Shown here piece after piece: positions 18,046 to 25,739 of a DNA stretch of 64,000 nt (position 1 is its first letter; every line of letters begins with the position of its first letter). The translations under genes were made by a program, and so were the position numbers. A model generated the notes under the pieces. It had not been told where the DNA came from. It searched no databases and worked only from the letters and a program-made list of their open reading frames with translations. Source of the DNA: Bacteroides salyersiae WAL 10018 = DSM 18765 = JCM 12988 (lineage in GTDB: Bacteria; Bacteroidota; Bacteroidia; Bacteroidales; Bacteroidaceae); NCBI RefSeq assembly GCF_000381365.1, contig NZ_KB905467.1, positions 861,604 through 925,603 of the forward strand. The letters are read 5' to 3'.

Positions 18046-18080
18046 AACTGTATACTTCTGCCGTATAGGAGTATACAGTT
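18046..18080. repeat. Perfect 11-bp palindrome (AACTGTATACT)
   Basis: AACTGTATACT (18046-18056) and AGTATACAGTT (18070-18080) with a 13-base loop. It has no T-run, so it is more operator-like or a structured repeat than a terminator. Confidence 0.5.
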
Positions 18081-18290
18081 TTGTAGGGGAATGATATATA
18101 CTTTTAGATAGCCAATCTTTATTGTTAATTTTGAATGTTAATAATGGGTTTTCTTTTTAACAGTCTATCTTCTTTTGATAATTTGAATATGGTTAATTGT
18201 ATTGATGGGGGTGTACGATACATATCCGAAATTACGGATTTATATGTAATAGAACTTATATTGAATAAATAATAAAAGCATTCTTTTCTT

Positions 18291-18298
18291 TATCTTTG
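18291..18298 (+). promoter_or_regulatory. -7 box upstream of small ORF and SpoU gene
   Basis: TATCTTTG at 18291-18298, 20 bases before the small ORF ATG at 18319. Confidence 0.55.
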
Positions 18299-18318
18299 TG
18301 ATTTAAAAAGTTTAATAG

Positions 18319-18426
18319 ATGTATTACGACAAAATCTGTCACTGGTACAGTCTGGTTTTTGCTTTTACAGGGCTAATTCCTGTAGAGTGCGATACGTTAC
18401 TGATAACTACCAAATACCATTTATAG
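18319..18426 (+). CDS. Candidate 35-residue small protein or leader peptide
   Basis: An ATG right after a good -7 box opens 35 codons (starting MYYDKICHWYSLVFAFTGLI, ending at TAG 18426). It has a hydrophobic middle (LVFAFTGLIP), so it could be a short membrane peptide. It ends 41 bases before the SpoU methyltransferase. I see no ribosome site strong enough to prove translation; it may simply be part of the 5' leader. Confidence 0.3.
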   Translation: MYYDKICHWYSLVFAFTGLIPVECDTLLITTKYHL

Positions 18427-18467
18427 TGAAAATTGTATTTACTGGATAATTACTTTTACTTAAGAAT

Positions 18468-19280
18468 ATGCCTGTTATTGAAATATCTTCTTTATCTCAT
18501 CCTGGAGTTGAGATGTTCTGTACTCTTACCGAGGCTCAATTGCGTAATCGTATCGAGCCTGACAAGGGTATTTTTATCGTGGAAAGCCCGAAGGTCATCA
18601 TTAGAGCTTTGGATGCCGGTTATGAACCCTTAGCCATTTTGTGTGAGTATAAGCATATCACCGGTGATGCCTCCGACATTATTAAACGTTGCGAAAATGT
18701 GCCTGTCTATACGGGCAATAGGGAATTACTTGCTACACTGACCGGCTACGTTCTGACACGTGGTGTTCTTTGTGCTATGCGTCGCCCCGCAATACGCAGT
18801 ATGAAAGAAGTATGCCGGGAAGCCCGGCGCATCGTCGTGATCGATGGTGTTGTTGATGCTACCAACATTGGAGCTATTTTCCGTTCGGCGGCCGCTCTCG
18901 GAATAGATGCTGTATTGCTGACACGCAATTCTTGTGACCCATTGAATCGTCGTGCAGTCAGGGTATCGATGGGGGCAGTTTTCCTTGTTCCATGGACTTG
19001 GTTGGACGGTTCTCTTAGGGATTTGGGTAAATTGGGATTCCGCACGGCTGCCATGGCACTCACGGATCATTCTATTTCCATTGATAATCCTGCTTTGGCT
19101 TCTGAGTCCAAATTAGCTATCGTGATGGGTACTGAAGGTGACGGTCTCTCACCTGAAACGATTGCCGAAGCTGATTATGTAGTCCGTATCCCTATGTCGC
19201 ATGGGGTCGATTCGCTCAATGTGGCTGCTGCGGCTGCCGTCGCTTTTTGGGAGCTTCGTGATACACGGTTCAAAGATTAG
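18468..19280 (+). CDS. TrmH/SpoU-family 2'-O-ribose RNA methyltransferase
   Basis: 270 aa. N-terminal substrate-binding segment (GIFIVESPKVIIRAL), then the trefoil-knot SPOUT domain with all three family motifs: NIGAIFRSAAALG near residue 130, VMGTEGDGLSPET near 225, and IPMSHGVDSLNVAAAAAV near 245. It uses SAM to methylate a ribose in rRNA or tRNA; the exact site (RlmB-like or tRNA Gm18-like) is not determinable. Probably transcribed from the promoter at 18291. Confidence 0.92.
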   Translation: MPVIEISSLSHPGVEMFCTLTEAQLRNRIEPDKGIFIVESPKVIIRALDAGYEPLAILCEYKHITGDASDIIKRCENVPVYTGNRELLATLTGYVLTRGVLCAMRRPAIRSMKEVCREARRIVVIDGVVDATNIGAIFRSAAALGIDAVLLTRNSCDPLNRRAVRVSMGAVFLVPWTWLDGSLRDLGKLGFRTAAMALTDHSISIDNPALASESKLAIVMGTEGDGLSPETIAEADYVVRIPMSHGVDSLNVAAAAAVAFWELRDTRFKD

Positions 19281-19402
19281 TATGCATTAGCGATACCGTT
19301 GTTTAGGCTGGATGAACTTTGTCCGGACATTAATGTATACACTTCTATTTTGTAATACAGGTTCTTTGATTGTGGAAAGAGAAAAGCATTTTCTTGAAAA
19401 GA

Positions 19403-19432
19403 TTGAAAGTAAATAGAAAATAAGTACCTTTG
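19403..19432 (+). promoter_or_regulatory. Complete Bacteroides promoter (-33/-7)
   Basis: TTG at 19403-19405, a 19-bp spacer, then TACCTTTG at 19425-19432. The gene start at 19456 is preceded by AAGGAGAGG. Confidence 0.7.
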
Positions 19433-19455
19433 TTGTTATAGAAAAGGAGAGGAAT

Positions 19456-21009
19456 ATGGGCAATAAAATTTATCCTATCGGTATTCAGAGTTTCGAGAAG
19501 ATTCGTAAAGACGGTTATTTTTATATTGATAAGACAGCGTTGGTTTATCAATTGGCAAAAACGGGTTGTTATTACTTTTTGAATCGTCCCCGTCGTTTCG
19601 GTAAAAGCCTGCTTATCTCTACTTTGGAAGCTTACTTTCAAGGAAAGCAGGAATTATTTGAGGGACTGGCGATCGATAAGTTGGAAAAGGATTGGATAAA
19701 ATACCCTATACTGCACTTGGATCTTAATATTGGAAAATATGATGCTCCGGAAAGTCTGAATCAGATATTGAACGATCATTTGACGCATTGGGAAGAATTA
19801 TATGGAAGCCGCCCGTCTGAGGTTTCTCTTGCTTTGCGTTTTGCCGGTATCATTCAACGCGCTTGTGAGCAAACCGGACAACGGACCGTGATTCTGGTAG
19901 ATGAATATGACAAGCCTATGTTGCAGGCTATTGGTAATCCGGAATTGCAGGAAAACTATCGTAATGCCTTAAAGCCTTTTTATGGGGCTTTGAAAAGTAA
20001 GGATGGGTATATTAAATTTGCGATGCTGACGGGAGTCACTAAATTTGGTAAGATAAGCGTATTCAGTGATCTGAATAATCTGGATGACATATCTATGCGT
20101 GAGCCTTATGTGGATTTGTGTGGAATATCCGAAGAGGAAATTCATGCGAATTTGGAAACAGAACTGCATGAATTGGCAGTGGCCCAAAAAATGACCTACG
20201 AACAGGCTTGTGCTAAGTTGGAAGAGTGCTATGATGGCTACCATTTTGTGGAAGATACAATTGGTATTTACAATCCGTTCAGCTTGCTTAATACGTTTAA
20301 GTATAATAAATTCAGTAATTATTGGTTTGAAACAGGTACGCCTACTTATCTGGTGAAACTTCTGAAACGACATCATTATAATTTGGAACGTATGGCAGAT
20401 GTAGAGACGGATGCCGATGTGTTGAATAGCATTGATTCGGAATCTACTAATCCCATTCCGGTTATCTATCAGAGCGGCTATCTTACTATTAAGGAGTATG
20501 ACTCTCGTTTTGGTATCTATCGATTAGGTTTCCCAAACCGTGAAGTAGAAGAAGGATTCATGCGTTTTCTGCTTCCTTACTATGCCAAAACTACTAAAGT
20601 GGAAGCCCCGTTTGAGATTCAGAAATTTGTTCGTGAAGTGGAATCCGGTGATTACGATTCTTTCTTTCGCCGTCTGCAAAGCTTTTTTGCCGATACTACT
20701 TATGAGATTATCCGCGAACAGGAATTACACTATCAGAATGTTCTTTTCATCGTTTTCAAGTTGATAGGCTTTTACACGAAAGTGGAATATCGTACCAGTG
20801 AGGGGCGTATAGACTTAGTTCTCCAGACCGATAATTTTATTTATGTCATGGAATTCAAATTGGATGGAACTGCCGAAGAAGCGTTGCAACAAATTAATGA
20901 AAAGCATTATATACAGCCTTTTCAGACAGATAGCCGTAAATTATTCAAGATAGGAGTGAATTTTAGCGGAAAGACACGGAACATAGAACGGTGGATCGTA
21001 GAAGAATAG
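19456..21009 (+). CDS. AAA-ATPase-like / PD-(D/E)XK nuclease family protein
   Basis: 517 aa. The N-terminal two-thirds match the AAA-ATPase-like family (PF09820 type): YPIGIQSFEKIRKDGYFYIDKT, a P-loop variant NRPRRFGKSLL near residues 48-58, and VILVDEYDKP as Walker B near 145. The C-terminus has a PD-(D/E)XK-type core, GRIDLVLQT...YVMEFKL, with catalytic-like D and E-x-K. These proteins are multicopy in Bacteroidales genomes; their role is unknown and defence or selfish functions have been suggested. It stands alone with its own promoter and a strong terminator. Confidence 0.85.
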   Translation: MGNKIYPIGIQSFEKIRKDGYFYIDKTALVYQLAKTGCYYFLNRPRRFGKSLLISTLEAYFQGKQELFEGLAIDKLEKDWIKYPILHLDLNIGKYDAPESLNQILNDHLTHWEELYGSRPSEVSLALRFAGIIQRACEQTGQRTVILVDEYDKPMLQAIGNPELQENYRNALKPFYGALKSKDGYIKFAMLTGVTKFGKISVFSDLNNLDDISMREPYVDLCGISEEEIHANLETELHELAVAQKMTYEQACAKLEECYDGYHFVEDTIGIYNPFSLLNTFKYNKFSNYWFETGTPTYLVKLLKRHHYNLERMADVETDADVLNSIDSESTNPIPVIYQSGYLTIKEYDSRFGIYRLGFPNREVEEGFMRFLLPYYAKTTKVEAPFEIQKFVREVESGDYDSFFRRLQSFFADTTYEIIREQELHYQNVLFIVFKLIGFYTKVEYRTSEGRIDLVLQTDNFIYVMEFKLDGTAEEALQQINEKHYIQPFQTDSRKLFKIGVNFSGKTRNIERWIVEE

Positions 21010-21012
21010 ATA

Positions 21013-21050
21013 AGTGCAGGTATTTTCTTTGTTTGAAGAATACCTGCACT
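21013..21050. terminator. Hairpin terminator after the AAA-ATPase-like gene
   Basis: AGTGCAGGTATT (21013-21024) and AATACCTGCACT (21039-21050) form a 12-bp perfect stem. The downstream T-run is weak (GTTTAAG). Confidence 0.65.
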
Positions 21051-21118
21051 GTTTAAGTTCGTATCAGCGATTTACCTAATGCTTACCTTTTCCGTCTACG
21101 AACATTGACAGGAATGAA

Positions 21119-21898
21119 TTATAGTCCTGTCTTTTTTGCAATAAAGAATGTATAACCGTAGAAATCTTTATACTTACGATACAGTTCTTCTTCAAAGGAT
21201 TGAAGTGCACTGAATTCTTCGGCAATTTTATTTCTTGCATATTTCTCGAGGAAAATCTTCTGTGCTGGAATTTTTAGCGCAAGATAATGTTCCGTCCAGC
21301 AAGTGGCAGGTAGAATAAATGTGGCGACGGGAAGATACCCTGCTTTGTGTATCTTGACCACTTGATTGGGGATCGTATCTATTTCCGGATACGCATCCAC
21401 CCAGAAGTCATTGATTTCCGCAGGCCGTTCGTCGGTAAACCACGAACTTTCGGAAACAGCAATATATCCTCCTTTCTTCAAATACTTGCGCCACTCATTC
21501 AGTCCCCGTTCGAACCCGATATTATAGATGGCTCCTTCCGACCAGATCAAGTCTAATTCCTCGCTCTGAAAGGGAAGGTTGTCCATTGAACCGACAATAC
21601 CTTTCACTCTATTTTGCAAACCGAGGTGTTTGGCATTACGATTGAATATATCGATAAAGTCGGGAAATAAATCGAGTCCGGTGATCTGTCCCTGTAACTG
21701 CCGAGCCAATACCATTGTCTGACCGCCTGTGCCGCACCCGATATCGGCGATGAGGGATTTGTCGGTGAGATCGTCTATGAAGCTTAATGCTTTTAGGGTT
21801 ACTTCGGGGCTTCCGGGCCCTTGCCGTTCCATATTGGAAAAAAAGTCGCAGATTAACTTTAGTTCGAAATCGTGAATGGTTTTATTTTCGTTACTCAT
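21119..21898 (-). CDS. SAM-dependent methyltransferase (class I)
   Basis: 259 aa from ATG 21898 (the ORF extends 8 codons upstream to 21922, but MSNENKTIHDFELKLICDFF is the typical N-terminus). Rossmann methyltransferase with motif I IADIGCGTGGQT near residue 47, motif II LDLFPDFI and a motif IV-like DLIWSEGAIYNIGF. The substrate is unknown; a small molecule is likely, as there is no RNA- or DNA-binding domain. It is preceded by a ~190-base transcribed leader with hairpins. Confidence 0.88.
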   Translation of the reverse strand: MSNENKTIHDFELKLICDFFSNMERQGPGSPEVTLKALSFIDDLTDKSLIADIGCGTGGQTMVLARQLQGQITGLDLFPDFIDIFNRNAKHLGLQNRVKGIVGSMDNLPFQSEELDLIWSEGAIYNIGFERGLNEWRKYLKKGGYIAVSESSWFTDERPAEINDFWVDAYPEIDTIPNQVVKIHKAGYLPVATFILPATCWTEHYLALKIPAQKIFLEKYARNKIAEEFSALQSFEEELYRKYKDFYGYTFFIAKKTGL

Positions 21899-21986
21899 TG
21901 TCTTAATGTATTTTGCATACACAGCGAAGCATCACAAAGCTTTCGCCATTGTATGCAGATTAAAAATTGAAATTATAAGGGTATAA

Positions 21987-22088
21987 AAATCACTCCCGAA
22001 AAGAATGATCCGAGAGCATACGAAAGGACAATCTGTACGTGAAACACAGATTGTTTACAACACCAAATCCGATTTAATAGTCTTTGTC
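21987..22088 (-). ncRNA. Candidate leader RNA/attenuator or independent sRNA upstream of the methyltransferase gene
   Basis: A minus-strand promoter at 22095-22102 starts a transcript about 190 bases before the next gene. Just inside are an 11-codon ORF (MTKTIKSDLVL), a hairpin AATCTGTG...TACAGATT (about 22029-22051), and a second hairpin ATCATTC...GAGTGAT followed by TTTTTATA (about 21986-22011), which looks like an intrinsic terminator. Either a ~100-nt sRNA or a terminating leader. Confidence 0.4.
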
Positions 22089-22094
22089 ATGCGG

Positions 22095-22102
22095 CAAAGG
22101 TA
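22095..22102 (-). promoter_or_regulatory. -7 box for the structured leader/sRNA
   Basis: TACCTTTG on the minus strand at 22095-22102. Confidence 0.55.
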
Positions 22103-22223
22103 CATAAAAACGAGGTAAAACCAAATTTTAACCCTATAAGTTGGATACTCTCAAGAAATATATGATGAATAAAGCAATTAAAATTTTATATATACTTCTA
22201 TCGATGGATGTAAAATTTTCCAC

Positions 22224-22231
22224 TACATTTG
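22224..22231 (+). promoter_or_regulatory. -7 box of the 22.3-kb outer-membrane protein gene
   Basis: TACATTTG, 26 bases before the ATG at 22258. Confidence 0.55.
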
Positions 22232-22257
22232 TATATAGTATTTAAAAAACTAATGGT

Positions 22258-23433
22258 ATGAAAAACAGAGTGTATTTTATTATTGTTTTTATCTTTTTTT
22301 CTTGTGTCTCTTATTCTGCAAACGTAGAATGGATGAAAGGATATGTTGTGACCAACGAATCTGATACTATTTATGGGGAATTGGGTTATCGTGATGGTAC
22401 AGGAGACTGGAAAGAATGCTTTTATCGTCAGCAGGGAGAGGTAGAATATAAAGTTTATTCTCCGGAACAGATTACTGCTTATGGTTATGAATCAGGGCTT
22501 CTCTTTGTCTCTGAAGATATAAAACTATTCAAAATAAAGCAACGTGTTTTTGTTCAGTCGCTTCTTTCTGGTATAATAGATCTTTATTATTTGGATGTAA
22601 AAAAATGTACGGATTTTCCCAAGGGTTATGCTGCATATATTGTAAAAGAGGCTTCCGGAATAATGATGGAGTTGTCTGATCCTTCTAAATCTGACAATAG
22701 AGACATCATAAGGCGACAGAATAAAGCTAAATTGAATTATTTGTTTTCGGATTATCCTCAATTACAGAAAAGCATAAATAAAATAGATTCAGATAGAGAT
22801 CAATGGATAGCATTGTTTCAGAAATATCATGATATTATTTGTAATGAATCTGTTTGCACTAATTATGAGGAAAAGAAGGTGGCTTCCCGTTGCTTTTTAA
22901 CTCCTTATATAATAGGGAATTATTGTAAGGTGGGTTTTAATAACTTCGTTGATAGGAATAGCTTTGCGCCTGGAATAGGAGTTGCTTTTTCCAGAAGTAT
23001 GAGTAAATATACAGATCGAAATTTAATTCATGTTGGATTGGAGTTTTCCGGAATCTCTATATCTTCACATGAAGAAGGCTCAGAACAAATGGATTTTTCT
23101 ACGTTATCTTTTATAAATTACTATACTTATGAGAATCGTTTTACACTTGACAAAGTAGCTCCATTGTTGGAAGTGGGATTTTTTCATGGTCTACAATTTG
23201 CGTGTAAGAATAAATTAGAGAGCCACTATGATTATGCTAATGAAGTAGACTATAATAAATACTATTATGGTATTACTTTGGGGGCAGGTATAGCTATTAA
23301 AGTGAGAAAAACTTGGATTCCTGTGAAGCTCCAATATAGATATTACTTTTGGGGTACAAAAGTATTAGAGGGAGTTTCTCTTCAGAAAATTAATGGTGTT
23401 TCTTTATCTATTGGATATGATTTTAAATTGTAA
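22258..23433 (+). CDS. Secreted protein with C-terminal beta-barrel, unknown function
   Basis: 391 aa with signal peptide (FIIVFIFFSCVSYSA). Residues ~25-130 match a Bacteroidetes pattern seen in many envelope proteins (GYVVTNESDTIYGEL, a small beta domain). Residues ~205-391 have alternating strands and end in SLSIGYDFKL, an outer-membrane barrel signature. Base use is more AT-rich than the neighbours. There is no partner gene. I cannot assign a function. Confidence 0.65.
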   Translation: MKNRVYFIIVFIFFSCVSYSANVEWMKGYVVTNESDTIYGELGYRDGTGDWKECFYRQQGEVEYKVYSPEQITAYGYESGLLFVSEDIKLFKIKQRVFVQSLLSGIIDLYYLDVKKCTDFPKGYAAYIVKEASGIMMELSDPSKSDNRDIIRRQNKAKLNYLFSDYPQLQKSINKIDSDRDQWIALFQKYHDIICNESVCTNYEEKKVASRCFLTPYIIGNYCKVGFNNFVDRNSFAPGIGVAFSRSMSKYTDRNLIHVGLEFSGISISSHEEGSEQMDFSTLSFINYYTYENRFTLDKVAPLLEVGFFHGLQFACKNKLESHYDYANEVDYNKYYYGITLGAGIAIKVRKTWIPVKLQYRYYFWGTKVLEGVSLQKINGVSLSIGYDFKL

Positions 23434-23549
23434 CCTATGGTGCCAATTTTATGTTTTATATTTTAAGATAGCATCATTTTTATTTGTATCGTGTTACGGG
23501 ATATATGGCAAATTTGCTTTATATTCGCGTAATATATAATAAAAGAAGA

Positions 23550-24218
23550 ATGAAGCAATCATTTAATTTATTCTCGAAATACCAATACCTTTTCTTTGAT
23601 CTGGATGGTACCGTTACCGACCCTATGCAGGGTATTACCCGTTCCGTAGCTTATGCTTTGAATCATTTTGGCATTGTTGTGAATGATCTCCGGGAACTAT
23701 GTCCTTTCATAGGTCCTCCATTGAAGGATTCTTTTATAGAGTTTTATCAGTTTATGGAAGTGCAGGCAGAAGAGGCGGTGAAGAAATACCGGGAACGATA
23801 TTCGGAAACAGGACTTTATGAGAATGAAGTGTATCCGGGTATGGCCGAACTTCTGGAACAAGCTCGGCGAAAAGGATATCAGTTGATGATGGCTACTTCT
23901 AAACCGGATGTTTTTGCCGGGCTTATTCTGAAACATTTTCATTTGGACGGTTATTTTTCCTTTGTGGGTGGTAGCGGATTGGATGGTTCGCGGCATACGA
24001 AGGCGGACGTGATAGAGTATGTGATACGTGAGAATGGAATTACGGACTTAAGTAAGGTAGTGATGATTGGCGACCGGAAACATGATATAATAGGTGCGAA
24101 AGCGGTAGGCATTGATTCTATCGGTGTGCTGTATGGATATGGTGACCGGGAGGAGCTGATGACGGCCGGAGCAGATTATATTGTAGAGGATATCGAGGAA
24201 TTGATGTCTTTACTTTAA
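23550..24218 (+). CDS. HAD-family hydrolase, phosphoglycolate-phosphatase-like
   Basis: 222 aa from ATG 23550 (the longer ORF start at 23484 adds a sequence unlike the family). HAD motif I FFDLDGTVTD, an alpha-helical cap, motif II MMATSKP, motif III lysine region (TKADVIEY) and motif IV VVMIGDRKHDIIGAKAVG. These enzymes dephosphorylate small metabolites such as phosphoglycolate or nucleotides. A 10-bp-stem terminator follows. Confidence 0.88.
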   Translation: MKQSFNLFSKYQYLFFDLDGTVTDPMQGITRSVAYALNHFGIVVNDLRELCPFIGPPLKDSFIEFYQFMEVQAEEAVKKYRERYSETGLYENEVYPGMAELLEQARRKGYQLMMATSKPDVFAGLILKHFHLDGYFSFVGGSGLDGSRHTKADVIEYVIRENGITDLSKVVMIGDRKHDIIGAKAVGIDSIGVLYGYGDREELMTAGADYIVEDIEELMSLL

Positions 24219-24293
24219 TCATATTCTATTTTTTCATTTCTTTCGTCCCGCACAGATATGCAAAGATAATTGGATGAGGATATAAAAACGGTA

Positions 24294-24340
24294 AAAGCCC
24301 GTCGGGTTGCATGCATAGATAGTGCTGCCAGACGGGCTTT
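24294..24340. terminator. Bidirectional terminator between HAD gene and RND operon
   Basis: AAAGCCCGTC (24294-24303) and GACGGGCTTT (24331-24340); A/T-rich flanks on both sides. Confidence 0.75.
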
Positions 24341-24371
24341 GGTAATTCTTTATTTGTTATGCTCTTTTCTT

Positions 24372-25739
24372 TCAGAATTTGTTTTGCAATGTTCCCGATG
24401 CTTTCAAGTATTCGATATAGCTTAGGTAGAGTTGGAAATGCGCATCTACTTTAGTCTCGTAAGCTTGTTGCCATAACGCTTGTGCTTCCAAATGGTCGGA
24501 TAGGTTTTCAAGTCCTACTTCATATTGGCTTTTGCTTACTTTCATGTTTTCTTCGGCCTGCTCCAGAGCACGGTTAGAAAGTTCACATTCCAGACGGGCT
24601 TCATCCAGATTGTTGGCGGCTTGTGTCAATTCCAGCAGCATCTGCTCGTTCATATTCTCTTGTTCCAGCCGGGATTGTTCTAATTTGGCCTTGGAGGCAC
24701 GCACTTTGTTGCTCCGTTCGCCAAAGTGGAAAAGTGGGATACTCACATTCAGAAAGACAGAAAAACTGCCTTTATCCAGTAGTGTCTGATCGTTCAGCTC
24801 TAATCCGTGAACGTAGTCATAAGAACCTTTGATACCGACTTTGGGTAATAATTCACTGCGATTTAGTTTTACTTGTTGCTGTGCAATAGCTACTTGTTTG
24901 CTCAATATACTATATTCGGGGCGGGCGGCAATGTTTGTTATTTGAACTTCCACATCTTGCTCTATCTTTGGAAAATCAGCCGATACGGCTATATCCGTAT
25001 TTAGTGGTTTCCCAATGAGGTGACAGAGGTTCATTGTGGCCAGTCGTAGTGCATTTTCCGCTTTCCGGATATTCAGTTCGCTTTCATTTAGCTTTACTTG
25101 TACTTTTAAAACGTCATTTTGGGGCTTTAGCCCGTGTTTATGTGCGCTTGCAACGTTCTTGTGTAACTCTGTAAGCACAGTATTGTACATGTCGGCTACT
25201 TTTTTTATTTCTTTGGCCTTTACTACTTGTGCATACGCTTGGTCCGTTTTTAGGATAACGGTGGTTGCAGTCAGTGTTTCATTCATTTGCGCCATTTCTT
25301 TTCCTAATACAGACATTTTATAGGCAGCACTGATTTTTCCTCCCATGTAGAGTGGTTGTTCCATTTGGATACCTCCCATGTAGATTGCTCCTATTTTGTA
25401 GTTCAAATCGATACCGGGAAAATAGGCAAAGCCGCCGTTAGGCAGAAATTGTCCGGTAGCATCCGGCAAGAAAACCGGTAAGTTGCCGCTGCCGGAACTG
25501 TAACCGCCATCTGCATTGCTGTATATTCCGGTTCCATTGGCTGTAAAATTAGGAAAGAAATTACCTTTGTAGCTCTTTACGGTGTAAAGTGCACTTTCTG
25601 TTTGGCGGATGGAAGCCGCCATCTCTTTATTATACTTCAATGCCATTGCTCTGCATTGCTCCAAACTCAGCATTTCTTGTGAGAAAAGCGACGGGCAGGA
25701 CAGAGAACATATTGTAATAATTATAGATATTCGTTTCAT
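24372..25739 (-). CDS. TolC-family outer-membrane efflux protein
   Basis: 455 aa with signal peptide (IITICSLSCPSLFSQ). Two helical hairpin repeats of the outer-membrane efflux family, with long helices such as VKVQVKLNESELNIRKAENAL and QARLECELSNRALEQAEENM. It is the last gene of a three-gene RND operon; its start overlaps the permease stop by 4 bases (ATGA). Confidence 0.93.
   Translation of the reverse strand: MKRISIIITICSLSCPSLFSQEMLSLEQCRAMALKYNKEMAASIRQTESALYTVKSYKGNFFPNFTANGTGIYSNADGGYSSGSGNLPVFLPDATGQFLPNGGFAYFPGIDLNYKIGAIYMGGIQMEQPLYMGGKISAAYKMSVLGKEMAQMNETLTATTVILKTDQAYAQVVKAKEIKKVADMYNTVLTELHKNVASAHKHGLKPQNDVLKVQVKLNESELNIRKAENALRLATMNLCHLIGKPLNTDIAVSADFPKIEQDVEVQITNIAARPEYSILSKQVAIAQQQVKLNRSELLPKVGIKGSYDYVHGLELNDQTLLDKGSFSVFLNVSIPLFHFGERSNKVRASKAKLEQSRLEQENMNEQMLLELTQAANNLDEARLECELSNRALEQAEENMKVSKSQYEVGLENLSDHLEAQALWQQAYETKVDAHFQLYLSYIEYLKASGTLQNKF

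Larger units (their letters stand above)
17643..18318. other. Long AT-rich intergenic region
   Basis: About 680 bases without a supported gene. It holds a family 2 repeat (17666-17745), an 11-bp perfect palindrome (18046-18080), two long stop-free minus-strand frames that lack any start codon (17829-18137 and 17965-18156) and a promoter at its right end (18291). It may contain a decayed gene. Confidence 0.5.

Noticed and set aside
17829..18156. Gene in the long intergenic region
   Set aside because: No start codon in the open frames; kept only as a low-interest finding.
19345..19641. 98-codon minus-strand ORF at the start of the AAA-ATPase-like gene
   Set aside because: Overlaps the promoter and 5' end of a well-supported gene; no domain.
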